Shown here: positions 25,322 through 34,175 of the stretch, in pieces
Numbering within the stretch: position 1 is the first letter of the stretch
Layout of the letters: every line of letters begins with the position of its first letter
Assembly: GCA_035535015.1 (NCBI GenBank)
Contig: DATLQU010000045.1
Span: 1-64,000 of the forward strand
Source of the DNA: Palsa-661 sp035535015
GTDB taxonomy: Bacteria > Actinomycetota > Acidimicrobiia > Acidimicrobiales > UBA8190
Direction: 5' to 3'
Length of the DNA: 64,000 nt
Position numbers and translations under genes: made by a program
The notes under the pieces: model-generated
Told to the model about the DNA's origin: nothing
What the model saw: the letters and a program-made list of their open reading frames with translations, nothing else
The model's database searches: none

Positions 25322-26719
25322 ATGTCCGACGACGAAACTCCCGACAGCCCACGGGGCGCCGGCGACCAGCCGGACCCGGACGCCACACCTCCGGCAGAGA
25401 CACCCGGCGTCACTCCCGAGGAGCCGACGACCGGATCGGGGGACGGCGACGCCACCTCGGTCCTGGCCGCCACCGGGGCCGGGTCCGGAACCGGGGCCGA
25501 AGACGCCACCTCGGTCCTGGCCGCCACGACGGCCGGTGAGCCCGTGCGCAGCCGCTACGTCGGCCCCTTGCCGGCGGAGCAGAGCGAGGGGGACACGGAA
25601 TCGAACCGGGGCTGGTGGGCATCGATGAACCGGGGCTGGCTCATCGCCATCGTCGCCGCCGTCGTCGTCCTGGCCGGGGCGGGGGTCGCCCTGGCCGTCA
25701 CGTCGGGCACGACCAAAAAGCCCCAGGCCTCGCCTCCCCGAGATCGGACCGGCGCGGCAACCTTTATCCCGGCCCCCACGGGCCCGGCCTGTCCACTCAC
25801 GGGCCAGCCCGCTCCCGGAGGCCAGGTCCCCAAACGACCGGCGCTCGCCTTCAAGGTGGACAATTACCCCGACGCCCGTCCGCAGTCGGGACTGACCGGC
25901 GCCGACGTCATCTTCGAGGAACCGGTGGAGGGCGGCATCACCCGTCTGGTGGCCGTCTTCCAGTGCCAGGACGCCCAACTGGTCGGGCCCATCCGATCGG
26001 CCCGGGCCATCGACGTGCCCATCCTGGACCAGCTGAGCAAGCCGCTTCTGGTCCATGCCGGCGGCATCAATCCGGTGATCGCGCTGCTGAACAGCGGAAA
26101 CCTGATCAATGACGACGTCTTCACCCACGCCGGCATCGTCCAGCACCCACCCGGCCGCCAGGCGCCCTACGACACCTACGCGTCGACGTCGGCGGCCTGG
26201 GCCCTCAATCCCTTCGACACCACCCCGCCGGCACCGCTGTACACCTACTCGAACACCGTTCCCGCGGGAACTGCGGTCTCGTCGGTGCACATCCGCTTCA
26301 CCTCGACCAACGACAACCTCTGGACCTGGAGCCCGATCACGGGCGAATGGCTGCTCTCCATCGGCAGCCTTCCGGCCAATACGGCCAACGGGGGTGGTCG
26401 GATCGCGGCCACCAACATCGTCGTCCAGACCGTCCACATCACCTACGGCCCCTGGCTCGAGAACAGCGAGGGCGGTCTCGAGGTCCAGGCCCAGCTGGTC
26501 GGCTTCGGTCCGCTCGCCGTCTTCCGCAACGGCGAGGAGATCACCGGTAGCTGGCAACGGGCGGCTCTCGGTGACACCACGAAGCTCGTCGCCTCCGACG
26601 GCTCCACCATCGCCCTCCAGCCGGGCAAGACCTGGGTCGAGCTCGTCCCGTCGACGATCCCCGTCATCACCACGGCGGGGTCGGCCGCGACGTCAGGAGC
26701 GGTGTCACCCTCCCACTGA
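25322..26719 (+). CDS. Membrane-anchored DUF3048 protein
   Basis: 465 residues from ATG 25322. An acidic, disordered cytoplasmic N-terminus with two DATSVLAAT repeats, one membrane helix (GWLIAIVAAVVVLAGAGVAL), then the extracellular DUF3048 domain pair (PALAFKVDNYPDARPQSGL ... RSARAIDVPILDQL ... PVMTT-like end PSTIPVITT). Family members such as YerB are surface lipoproteins of unknown function. The type II orientation and the Thr/Ser-rich N-terminus, which could be phosphorylated, are notable. No clear ribosome-binding site. Confidence 0.85.
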   Translation: MSDDETPDSPRGAGDQPDPDATPPAETPGVTPEEPTTGSGDGDATSVLAATGAGSGTGAEDATSVLAATTAGEPVRSRYVGPLPAEQSEGDTESNRGWWASMNRGWLIAIVAAVVVLAGAGVALAVTSGTTKKPQASPPRDRTGAATFIPAPTGPACPLTGQPAPGGQVPKRPALAFKVDNYPDARPQSGLTGADVIFEEPVEGGITRLVAVFQCQDAQLVGPIRSARAIDVPILDQLSKPLLVHAGGINPVIALLNSGNLINDDVFTHAGIVQHPPGRQAPYDTYASTSAAWALNPFDTTPPAPLYTYSNTVPAGTAVSSVHIRFTSTNDNLWTWSPITGEWLLSIGSLPANTANGGGRIAATNIVVQTVHITYGPWLENSEGGLEVQAQLVGFGPLAVFRNGEEITGSWQRAALGDTTKLVASDGSTIALQPGKTWVELVPSTIPVITTAGSAATSGAVSPSH

Positions 26720-26764
26720 CGGCGGACCCCACCGGCCCATCGGCAGCGGGATCCCTCGTGAGAA

Positions 26765-27613
26765 CTACACGAAAGCGTGGACCACGGCGCGGTAGTTCAT
26801 CGACGGAGCGGAGGTCGGCCCCGGAGGCGGCGTACCGGCGATCCTGCGGCCGAGACGGGCCCGCGCCGACTCGGGATCGGGCGCCGGAGAAGGTGGTGGG
26901 CCGACAATGGTGCGCACGGAGGAGAATCCCGCCGCCCGGCACAAACCGTGCAGGGCCCCCAGAGTCGGCACGAACCAGTTGCCGAAGTCGGTCCGGCAGG
27001 TGTCACCGGCGTGGAACTGCAGGAGCGAGGCGTCGTCGCACCCTTCAATATGCACGGCTTCCGTCTCGATCACGGCCACCCTGTCGGTGACCGAGCGCAC
27101 CCGTTTGAGACAGCTCAGCGGTTCCTGCATGTGATAGAGCACCCCGAGGTAGAGGACCACGTCGAAGACGCCGAGGCCGTCGAGATCCATCGTGGCGAAG
27201 TCATCGACCACTGCTTCCACCTTGGAATCGAGCGCCGCCTTGGCGAATTCGAAGGGCCGGCGCCCCCGGAGATCGGGCATCCAGAAATCCGTGGTGTCGC
27301 GCCCGTGATCCGGCAACACCCCGCGGCCGATGCAGTCGTTCCAGTAGGCGGCACGCGACGCCATGTCGACGCCCCAGGCGTAGTGGTCGAGCGCCACCAC
27401 CCGCGTCGCTCCCCCCTTCTCGGCCTGAAAGGCGTTCATCCCGTCCCAGGCACCGATGTCGAGCACACTCTGGCCGGCGAAGTCGGGCAGGATCTCCACC
27501 GTGTGCCGCCAGGGGATGCCCACCCCCTTGGTCGTCACCCCGTTCCCCAGGTCGATCGTGTGGAACCAGTAGAGGTCGTCGGCCTGCGCCTGGAGCTCTT
27601 CCGACGAGGTCAC
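26765..27613 (-). CDS. CmoB-like (tRNA mo5U34-type) methyltransferase
   Basis: About 282 residues from GTG 27613; the frame is open to a TTG at 27655 inside a terminator stem, so that longer start is unlikely. The opening WFHTIDLGNGVTTKG and VLDIGAWDGMNAFQAEKGGA are typical of the DUF1698/CmoB group, as is DVVLYLGVLYHMQEPLSCL. These enzymes transfer methyl or carboxymethyl groups from SAM derivatives, in CmoB to tRNA uridine 34. Many actinobacterial members work on other substrates, so the tRNA role is not assured. Confidence 0.8.
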   Translation of the reverse strand: MTSSEELQAQADDLYWFHTIDLGNGVTTKGVGIPWRHTVEILPDFAGQSVLDIGAWDGMNAFQAEKGGATRVVALDHYAWGVDMASRAAYWNDCIGRGVLPDHGRDTTDFWMPDLRGRRPFEFAKAALDSKVEAVVDDFATMDLDGLGVFDVVLYLGVLYHMQEPLSCLKRVRSVTDRVAVIETEAVHIEGCDDASLLQFHAGDTCRTDFGNWFVPTLGALHGLCRAAGFSSVRTIVGPPPSPAPDPESARARLGRRIAGTPPPGPTSAPSMNYRAVVHAFV

Positions 27614-27654
27614 GGGAACCGAGGTTAACGGGGGACCAGTCTCCTCACACGGCA

Positions 27655-27696
27655 AACGCCGTCGGTGAACCGAGTCCCTCGGTCACCGACGGCGTT
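27655..27696 (-). terminator. Strong hairpin downstream of recA
   Basis: Arms 27655-27674 and 27678-27696 (aacgccgtcggtg...accgag) pair over about 19 bases with one bulge and a 3-base loop. It lies 42 bases past the recA stop, upstream of the next gene on the same strand, so it should separate the two transcripts. Confidence 0.8.
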
Positions 27697-27737
27697 GATC
27701 GCCGGGAAGGCCGCGCCAAGCCGGTCTTTCCGGGCCC

Positions 27738-30700
27738 TCAGTCCTTCAGCGTGATCGGGGCATCGTCGCTGTTGGCCCCCACGCTGACGGAGTCGTCGTC
27801 GCTGTTGGCGGCCACACCGACCTCGGCTCCGGCCGGCAGATTCATGGTGGCCAGATGGCTCCGGATCTTCTCGTTGATCTCGATCATCAGCTCGGGGGTC
27901 TCGCGCATGAACTGCTTGGCGTTCTCCCGCCCCTGACCGAGTTGCTCACCCTCGTAGGTGAACCAGGCCCCGGACTTCTTGATGAAGCCCAGTTCCACAC
28001 CGACGTCGAGGAGAGAACCCTCCCGGCTGATGCCGGTGCCGTACATGATGTCGAACTCGGCCACCTTGAACGGACTGCTGCAATTCGAGATGACGACATC
28101 GTTAGCCACGAAGGTATGCAGGTCCTCCACTTCGAGGTCATAGATCCGCCGCCACCGAGGTCCGTCGATCTTCACGATTCGGTCGTACCAGACGTCTTCG
28201 TCCAGAACCTCATGGAGGAAATCGCTCTCCAAAGCGTCGGCGAGCAGTTGGAGCCGGTCACGACGGAGGCGGCTCACGCCGAGTACCTGCTTCAGTCCCC
28301 CTTGTGGGTCTCCGGCCATGTCTCCCACCAGCCGAGCGGCAAGCTCGGCCGTGACTCCTCGATGCGTGAGATAGGCGAGGACGGGCTCGGTCTGCGATGG
28401 AGCGAGGTAAGCACTTTGGGATCCCCGGTGCCTGCCCTGGTCCAGGCTGTTCAATTCTGCGCGGAGCACGCGGCCCTTGGGACCCCACATCGGCAGGGAC
28501 TGGGCAAAGCGATCGACATTGTCCATCCCGCTGACACGGACCTGATAGCAGGGAAACTTGCCTTGAACTCGTTGTCCCTTGATGACGCTGGGCCGCTTGG
28601 TACGCGGGTCGTTCGTTCGGACAGAGCTGACGATTCCCCAGCGAAGGAGGAGCCAGTGGATCTGATGGGCCAGCTGCTCGGAGGTGGTGGCGAATCCACA
28701 TCGCAAACTCCCTGTTTGCTCTCGACTCACCCACCCGTCGGTCTCCCAGATTCCGAACAGGAGGTTCCCGACCACTTCGGCCGACACATGTGCGTCAAAG
28801 AAGGCGGCCGGGATCTTCTTCTCCGGTGCGGTGTGGCCCCAGATCCCTGCCCACCTTGCCAGGGCGAGCAACCGGTTCTTCTCTCCCTTGCGGTGGGAAT
28901 AGGACACCTGGATGCCCTTGGCATGAGCGTCGCACCCCAGCGAAGCGGCGATGGCGGCGGCGTCCTCATGCAACTGCTCCTGGATGTTGGTGAAGGAGAT
29001 GGGCGTCTTCCCGGTCACACAGCCGTCACCGATGAGGTATCCGAGCATGCGGGCGTGCTCGGGGGGCAGGGGCTCCTCTTCGCCGAACCCGAGGGCTCGG
29101 CGCGGACGGGCCAGCCGATCACCAATCGCCAGATCACCTGCTTGTCGCCATCCGGTACTGGTGAGGACCTCATGGTCTGCCGTCACATTCAGCACCGTGG
29201 CACCACGGAGATGGAGACCGATGACCTCGTGCTCACCCTGGTCCATCCTCGTGACGATCGGGCGGGAGTGCAGCTTGCCGAGCTTGTCGACGGCGACGAC
29301 CGAAGTGCCTTCGTCTCGATCGACGATGTCCTCGATCCTGTAGGTGAGGCCCGTGGTGGGGTCGAACACCTGAGTGCCGTCTGCCACACACTTGTTCTTC
29401 ACGACCTTGACGCGAGTCCGGCTCCCGATCACGTCGGCCCCGTCTTTGATGGCCTCCACCCGGCGGATGTCGAGCCGGACGGACGAGTAGAACTTGAGCG
29501 CCCGGCCTCCGGGGGTCACTTCGGGTGAGTTGTGCACGACGACGCCATCAACCATGTAGTTGTGGCTGTCCTCCACCTCGATGTCGAAGCGGTGCATCGA
29601 CCGGGTGGGGGGCTTTACATGGATGTCCGTCACCGGTTGGGCCACGAGTTCGTAGCGCATCGGAGTGAAGACGGGCTCCACCCCGAAGCGTCCCCGGAAC
29701 TGCGGGAGCAGCTTGTATTCCATGCTCGGATGGACAAAGCGGGCGATCAGGATGTGCAGCTTCCTCGTTTCCTCTGAGGAGAAGACAAGAACCGCTTTCT
29801 GCGCCTTGCCCGACGCCACCAGCTTGGCGCGGATCCCCCAGGTATCGGCCAGATGGTCCACGACCCGCTGCCGCGTGGCCGGTTCCATGGCTTCGACACA
29901 GATGGTGGCGCGCCCGGTGATTCCGCCCTTACGGGTCTGCTTACCCTTCGATCGGATGATGAACGATGCATCGTCCATGTACCACAGCGCCAACGACAAC
30001 GGCGTCAGGCTCTTCAGGTAGTCGTCGTCGAAGGTCTTCTTCCCTTCGGTGTAGACCGATCGCCGAAGTTCGGCCAGTTCCGGCAACGGTGAGAAGTCGT
30101 AGGTCACCACACCGTCCTTGCGGATGGCACGGGAGCTGCTGACGTTGGCGAACAATGACGCCTTCCAGTCGGCGTAGTCGACCTGGCGTGCACAGTGGCA
30201 GTACCGGAACCGGGCGGCGCCGTCACTTTTGGCCTTGGCCACCGAGCCGTCGCCCATGAGGGTTCCCCGCAACGCCTGCCACTGGAAGGGCGACAGGTAG
30301 CGCGGCAACGAGGTCATGACGTTGTCGCCCACCTTGAGCTCCCCGGCCTCGCGCCACCCGGCCGGTGTCCGGATGAGGTGGTTGGTCGTGCAGGCGAACT
30401 GCGCCTTCCCGTTCTTGGCCGGCTTGGCCACGGTGAACTGAAGGAACGTGTCGGTGACGCCGTTATCGAACCAGTTGACGACCCGCTTGGGGACGACGGC
30501 ACCGACCTTGGGATCGTAGGAGAGGACCTCGACGGGAAGGCGCTGGTTGACGATTTTCCCGATCTTCTCCGTGGTCCCATCGGCGAGAACAACCCTGGTG
30601 GAATAGGAAAAACATCCATACATCACACCTATCTTCTCTCTCAGCTGGTTGATGAAGAGAGCGATGGTGTCGGACTTCGACAGGGTGCCCGTCAACTTGC

Positions 30701-31217
30701 GCAGGGCCTGTGACATCAGCCGCGCCTGGAGGCCGACGTGGGCGTCGCCCATGTCCCCTTCGATCTCGGCCCGGGGTGTCAGGGCGGCGACGGAGTCGAC
30801 CACGATCACGTCGAGGGCACCGGAACGGATCAGCATGTCGGCGATTTCGAGGGCCTGCTCGCCCGTGTCCGGTTGGGAGATCAGGAGGTCGTCGATGTTC
30901 ACCCCGATGGCGGTGGCGTAGACCGGGTCCATGGCGTGCTCGGCGTCGATGTAGGCGCAGATGCCGCCGTTGCGCTGAGCCTCGGCCACCACGTGCATGG
31001 CCAGGGTCGACTTTCCCGAGGACTCGGGGCCGTAGACCTCGACGATCCGACCCCGGGGAAGTCCGCCGATACCGAGGGCCATGTCGAGCGCCATCGCACC
31101 GGTCGGGATGGACTCGATGCCCATGTTGAGGTTTTCCCCCATCCGCATGACCGAGCCCTTGCCGAATTGCTTTTCGATCTGACTCAGGGCCACATCGAGT
31201 GCCTTGTCACGTTCCAT
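27738..31217 (-). CDS. recA: RecA recombinase precursor with two inteins
   Basis: Homologous recombination and SOS coprotease. The frame encodes 1159 residues from ATG 31217 (GAGGGAA upstream). Removing two in-frame inteins leaves a normal RecA of about 361 residues: Walker A GPESSGKST, Walker B VIVVDSVAAL, loop L2 region and C-terminal domain ending in an acidic tail NSDDAPITLKD. N-extein ends INQLREKIGVMYG; middle extein SPEVTPGGRALKF to KVVKNK; C-extein starts CSSPFKVAEFDI. Intein 1 is at the site used in M. leprae RecA, intein 2 at the site used in M. tuberculosis RecA. Both must splice for RecA to work. A LexA box lies 112 bases upstream of the start. Confidence 0.97.
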   Translation of the reverse strand: MERDKALDVALSQIEKQFGKGSVMRMGENLNMGIESIPTGAMALDMALGIGGLPRGRIVEVYGPESSGKSTLAMHVVAEAQRNGGICAYIDAEHAMDPVYATAIGVNIDDLLISQPDTGEQALEIADMLIRSGALDVIVVDSVAALTPRAEIEGDMGDAHVGLQARLMSQALRKLTGTLSKSDTIALFINQLREKIGVMYGCFSYSTRVVLADGTTEKIGKIVNQRLPVEVLSYDPKVGAVVPKRVVNWFDNGVTDTFLQFTVAKPAKNGKAQFACTTNHLIRTPAGWREAGELKVGDNVMTSLPRYLSPFQWQALRGTLMGDGSVAKAKSDGAARFRYCHCARQVDYADWKASLFANVSSSRAIRKDGVVTYDFSPLPELAELRRSVYTEGKKTFDDDYLKSLTPLSLALWYMDDASFIIRSKGKQTRKGGITGRATICVEAMEPATRQRVVDHLADTWGIRAKLVASGKAQKAVLVFSSEETRKLHILIARFVHPSMEYKLLPQFRGRFGVEPVFTPMRYELVAQPVTDIHVKPPTRSMHRFDIEVEDSHNYMVDGVVVHNSPEVTPGGRALKFYSSVRLDIRRVEAIKDGADVIGSRTRVKVVKNKCVADGTQVFDPTTGLTYRIEDIVDRDEGTSVVAVDKLGKLHSRPIVTRMDQGEHEVIGLHLRGATVLNVTADHEVLTSTGWRQAGDLAIGDRLARPRRALGFGEEEPLPPEHARMLGYLIGDGCVTGKTPISFTNIQEQLHEDAAAIAASLGCDAHAKGIQVSYSHRKGEKNRLLALARWAGIWGHTAPEKKIPAAFFDAHVSAEVVGNLLFGIWETDGWVSREQTGSLRCGFATTSEQLAHQIHWLLLRWGIVSSVRTNDPRTKRPSVIKGQRVQGKFPCYQVRVSGMDNVDRFAQSLPMWGPKGRVLRAELNSLDQGRHRGSQSAYLAPSQTEPVLAYLTHRGVTAELAARLVGDMAGDPQGGLKQVLGVSRLRRDRLQLLADALESDFLHEVLDEDVWYDRIVKIDGPRWRRIYDLEVEDLHTFVANDVVISNCSSPFKVAEFDIMYGTGISREGSLLDVGVELGFIKKSGAWFTYEGEQLGQGRENAKQFMRETPELMIEINEKIRSHLATMNLPAGAEVGVAANSDDDSVSVGANSDDAPITLKD
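28083..29390 (-). other. RecA intein 2 (M. tuberculosis-site allele, with LAGLIDADG endonuclease)
   Basis: 436 residues, close to the 440 of the Mtu RecA intein, inserted after KVVKNK. Starts CVADGTQVFDPTTGLTYRIE (block A, Cys1); block B VLNVTADHEVLTSTGWR; endonuclease motifs MLGYLIGDG and LLFGIWETDG; block F RRIYDLEVEDLHTFVAND; ends VVISN before Cys+1. The penultimate residue is Ser instead of the usual His. The endonuclease domain looks full length, with conserved VSREQTGSLR and SQSAYL stretches, so homing may still be possible. Confidence 0.96.
29529..30614 (-). other. RecA intein 1 (M. leprae-site allele, with LAGLIDADG motifs)
   Basis: 362 residues inserted after KIGVMYG and before Ser+1 of SPEVTPGG. 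Starts CFSYSTRVVLADGTTEKIGK (Cys1); block B FACTTNHLIRTPAGWRE; endonuclease-type motifs LRGTLMGDGSV and LALWYMDDASF; block F MHRFDIEVEDSHNYMVDG; ends VVVHN. All splice residues (Cys1, block-B His, His-Asn end, Ser+1) are present. Confidence 0.96.
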
Positions 31218-31328
31218 TTCCCTCGCCTCTCTTCGTTGTCTGCATGTCGCCGGGTACGTCGCTCCGACCCGGCGGACCATACGAAGTGGGTGTGTCGGTC
31301 CCTGCCTGACTTACAGCACTGTAGTTGG

Positions 31329-31342
31329 CGAACAGGTGTTCG
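31329..31342 (-). promoter_or_regulatory. LexA (SOS) box upstream of recA
   Basis: CGAACACCTGTTCG read on the recA strand fits the Gram-positive/actinobacterial LexA consensus CGAAC-N4-GTTCG exactly. It lies in the thpR-recA gap, 112-125 bases upstream of the recA start. Confidence 0.88.
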
Positions 31343-31354
31343 TGCGGGATCTTT

Positions 31355-31882
31355 TCAGCCGCCGAGCGGCACCCGGGCCACCACCGCGTAGCGCGAGCCG
31401 CCGGCACCGAGGGTCGACGAGATCAGGGCGAAATCGTCGACCGTCCATTCGGCCGAGATCAGGGTGCCGGCCAGGTTGGCCGGGCCGGTGGCCCGCTGCC
31501 GGACCCGGGCCAGGGTCAGATGGCCGGCGAAGGGAGGGTCCTCCGATCCCTCCCCCCAGGGCAGGGTGGCCGTGGCCACCGCCCGGGCCAACTCGTCGAG
31601 CCCGTTCACCGGGACGTGCAGGATCCGCCGGCCCCGGAACCAGGCCGTGGCCGCCCCGAGGACCGCCTCCACCTGGTCCACCCCGGCGGTGGACAGCGAC
31701 TCCGGCACCTCCTTCAGGGCGTCGATCACCAATGCCGGCTCCTCCACTTCGCCCAGAAATCGCAAGGTGACGTGCCACTGATCCTCCGTGGTCCAGCGCA
31801 GGCTGGCCAGATCGGGTCGGGGCAGGTCCCGGATCAGCGCGGTCGTATCGGGAGGAAGGCCGACCGCGACGAAGAGACGCAC
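31355..31882 (-). CDS. thpR: RNA 2',3'-cyclic phosphodiesterase (ThpR/LigT)
   Basis: 175 residues from GTG 31882 (VRLFVAVGLP, where family members usually begin; frame open to 31912). 2H phosphoesterase with the two HxT motifs in DQWHVTLRFLG and FAGHLTLARV. Hydrolyses 2',3'-cyclic phosphate termini on RNA. It sits directly upstream of recA on the same strand, a common actinobacterial order, though the SOS box between them suggests recA has its own promoter. Confidence 0.9.
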   Translation of the reverse strand: MRLFVAVGLPPDTTALIRDLPRPDLASLRWTTEDQWHVTLRFLGEVEEPALVIDALKEVPESLSTAGVDQVEAVLGAATAWFRGRRILHVPVNGLDELARAVATATLPWGEGSEDPPFAGHLTLARVRQRATGPANLAGTLISAEWTVDDFALISSTLGAGGSRYAVVARVPLGG

Positions 31883-31941
31883 CGCTCCAGTCTGACGGCA
31901 ACGGCCGGTCAAGACGGGGAAGGTGAGTTCGCCTTCTCTGC

Positions 31942-31979
31942 CTCACTGAGGACACAGAAGCTCACCGAGGACACAGAAG
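31942..31979 (-). repeat. 19-bp tandem duplication upstream of thpR
   Basis: ctcactgaggacacagaag (31942-31960) is followed at once by ctcaccgaggacacagaag (31961-31979), differing in one base. It lies 60-97 bases upstream of the thpR start. Confidence 0.88.
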
Positions 31980-32143
31980 CACGACCGGCCCGACGAGCTC
32001 CTCCGGAGCCGGCGAGGGCGTCCGGTCTGACCAGACCTGCGACAGGCGAATGGACACCCCATCCATGGAGTGCCCATTCTCAAATGGTCCGAGTGCACGT
32101 AGGGGCCCGGAGACCACTTCTGATCTCGGCCACTTGACGCTTC

Positions 32144-32389
32144 CTATGCGGTTACCGGGGCCGCGCTCCGGTTCGGGACGAGATGCAGCAAGATTCGCTC
32201 GTGATCGCAAAGTTCCTCGTAGCAGATCTTGTCTCGATCGGTCATCATGCCCATGACACGGACCAGGCTCAGCTCGTCCAGTTGACGGCGCACATAAGCC
32301 AGGTCGTGCCTTCTGACGTTGTCCATGAACTGAATATCGGGATCGTCGAAGACCGCCCGTAGGGCCGAAGGACCTTTCTTGGTAATCAT
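32144..32389 (-). CDS. Small hypothetical protein
   Basis: 81 residues, ATG start, divergent from the DUF4177 gene 31 bases away. The residue mix is ordinary for a folded soluble protein (FDDPDIQFMDNVRRHDLAYV ... MMTDRDKICYEELCDHERIL), with no signal peptide or motif I recognise. Lower G+C than its neighbours, perhaps an acquired gene. The 230 bases between it and thpR hold only the repeat above. Confidence 0.5.
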   Translation of the reverse strand: MITKKGPSALRAVFDDPDIQFMDNVRRHDLAYVRRQLDELSLVRVMGMMTDRDKICYEELCDHERILLHLVPNRSAAPVTA

Positions 32390-32420
32390 GGAGATCGTCG
32401 ACCGGACTTAGGCTGGGCCG

Positions 32421-32615
32421 ATGGCGCAGAAGTGGGATTACGAGGTGGTCAACTGGACATCCTCGAGCGAGTGGGCCGGCGAGGCAGGCGAGCCGGGCAT
32501 GAAGACGATGCTTCTCACCAAGGGCACCGAGGGCTGGGAGCTGATCGCCGTCACCCAGGCGGAGACGGGCTACACCTTCTTCTTGAAGAAGCCGGGCGTG
32601 ATGTGGGCCCACTGA
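32421..32615 (+). CDS. DUF4177-like small protein
   Basis: 64 residues, ATG start. The pattern WDYEVV...LLTKGTEGWELIAVTQAETGYTFFLKKP is that of DUF4177 proteins: a short beta sheet with the conserved GWEL turn. Cytosolic; function unknown. Confidence 0.75.
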   Translation: MAQKWDYEVVNWTSSSEWAGEAGEPGMKTMLLTKGTEGWELIAVTQAETGYTFFLKKPGVMWAH

Positions 32616-32671
32616 GGCCGTCGTAGGGCCGATGGAGCCAACCGGCCACGGCCCACCGTCGGATCAGCTCC

Positions 32672-33070
32672 CTACCGGCTCATCAGCTGCTGCATCTCCG
32701 GGTGCCGGATCCCGTCGGTCAGGAGCCGGTCCTCCAGGTTGATGCCGACGGCGCCCGCGGCGATGACCAGCCTGGTCGTCTCGGCCAGGTCGTGGGGTGC
32801 CGGCCCGTAGCCGGCTTCGATGTCGGCGCTGACGGGGACGTCGACGGCAGCGGCGATCCGCGCCGTCATCGACAGCGCCTCGTCCCGGTTCAGGTTCTCC
32901 CCGTCGGGAACGCCGAGGGCCCACGATATTCCCGAGCTGGTGGTCCCGATGGCCTCGCCCCCGGCCGCCTCGATGACCGCGGCGCTGGCCGCGTCCCAGG
33001 CGTTCAGCAGGACGAAGCTGCCGCTTCGGTGGAGGTCGTGGAACAGTCGGGCCCGGTTACGTCTGGTCAC
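32672..33070 (-). CDS. Truncated PEP mutase/isocitrate lyase family protein
   Basis: 132 residues where family members run about 250-290. The N-terminal half of the barrel is there: FVLLNAWDAASAAVIEAAGG, GTTSSGISWALGVPD and the metal-site region VSADIEAGYG with NLED. It stops at MQQLMSR and the second half is missing. The start overlaps the stop of the WYL regulator by four bases, so the two are co-transcribed. Probably a decayed carboxyvinyl-carboxyphosphonate or isocitrate-lyase-like enzyme, unlikely to be active. Confidence 0.8.
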   Translation of the reverse strand: MTRRNRARLFHDLHRSGSFVLLNAWDAASAAVIEAAGGEAIGTTSSGISWALGVPDGENLNRDEALSMTARIAAAVDVPVSADIEAGYGPAPHDLAETTRLVIAAGAVGINLEDRLLTDGIRHPEMQQLMSR

Positions 33071-34062
33071 GGAATTACCTTACGGGGAACGGCATTTTCG
33101 GTGGGACCGGGTCCGGCGGACCCGACGGCGTAGACGGCCGCCAGTTCGGAGGCGATCCTCTCCAGGTGCCGGCGGACCTCGTCGGGGGCGATCACCTCGA
33201 CCCGGCCCCCGAAACCGGCGATCTGGACGGCGATCTGGCCGGGCGAGTAACTCCGCAACTCGATCTCGAGCCGGCCGTCGGCCAGCGTCCGGGTCACCTC
33301 CATGGGCGTTCCCAGGGCGGCGCGCAGGGTGGGGACGAGGGCGGGATAGGCCCGGAGAGTGGCGGCCGCCGGCACCCGGTGCTCGTCCAGGGTGGCCAGG
33401 GTCGACCGCCAGGCCTCCTCCAGGTCGAAGTCCTCGGGCCGGTCGACGGGGTCCCCGGTCAGAGCCAGCGAGCGGACCCGGCCGACCCGGAAGGTCCGGA
33501 GGCCGGCCTCGGTGTTGGCGATCAGGTACCAGACGGTCCGCTTGGCCACGAGACCCAGGGGCGAGACGGTCCGGTCCGACTCGGTGCCGTTGCGGGCTTT
33601 GTAGGAGAGCCGGATCTGGACCCCCTCGATCACCGCTTTCTGGAGAGCCTCGAGGTGGGCCGGCGGGGAGGCCGGATGATGGTCCCAGCCCGTCGGGTCG
33701 ACCATCACGGCCGAGGCGGCCGCCTCGGCCTCGGCCCGGAATGTCTCGGGCAGAGCCCGGACCAGTTTCCGCAGCGCCGCCTTCACCGGGGGGGTGGCGG
33801 CCGAGGGACCGGCGATCAGGAAGAGGGTCCGTACCTCGGCACCGGTGAGGCCACTCAGGTCGGTGGTGGCTCCCCCCACGAGCGACCAGCCCCCACCCCG
33901 ACCGGCCTGGGAGTAGACGGGGATGCCGGCCATGGCCAGGGCTTCGAGGTCGCGCCGGGCCGTCCGCTCGGAGATCTCGAGCTCCTCGGCCAGCATGGCC
34001 GCCGTCACCTGGCCCCGGGCCTGGAGAAAGAGCAAGGCAGCCACCAGTCGGTCGGCGCGCAT
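33067..34062 (-). CDS. WYL-domain transcriptional regulator
   Basis: 331 residues from ATG 34062 (MRADRLVAALLFLQARGQVT). DeoR-like winged helix (LAEELEISERTARRDLEALAMAGIPVYS), then a WYL domain (KAVIEGVQIRLSYKAR ... VSPLGLVAKRTVWYLIANTE) and the C-terminal WCX extension. It is divergent from two DinB-fold genes across a 113-base gap, which suggests it controls them, as is common for WYL-DinB neighbours. Confidence 0.92.
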   Translation of the reverse strand: MRADRLVAALLFLQARGQVTAAMLAEELEISERTARRDLEALAMAGIPVYSQAGRGGGWSLVGGATTDLSGLTGAEVRTLFLIAGPSAATPPVKAALRKLVRALPETFRAEAEAAASAVMVDPTGWDHHPASPPAHLEALQKAVIEGVQIRLSYKARNGTESDRTVSPLGLVAKRTVWYLIANTEAGLRTFRVGRVRSLALTGDPVDRPEDFDLEEAWRSTLATLDEHRVPAAATLRAYPALVPTLRAALGTPMEVTRTLADGRLEIELRSYSPGQIAVQIAGFGGRVEVIAPDEVRRHLERIASELAAVYAVGSAGPGPTENAVPRKVIP

Positions 34063-34175
34063 CGATCCAGTATCGCCCGGAAACAGGTCAGAGGATGGCC
34101 ACTTTTGAGGCGCATGATGGAGATCGAGCCCCACGGCCGAACCGAATATCGAACCGGATAGAGGAGAGAGTGGCC

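Noticed and set aside
27855..29528. 557-codon open frame on the + strand
   Set aside because: Antisense to RecA intein 2; no recognisable protein.
31962..32612. 216-codon frame on the - strand
   Set aside because: Overlaps the DUF4177 gene and the better small ORF at 32144-32389; no domain or start signal.
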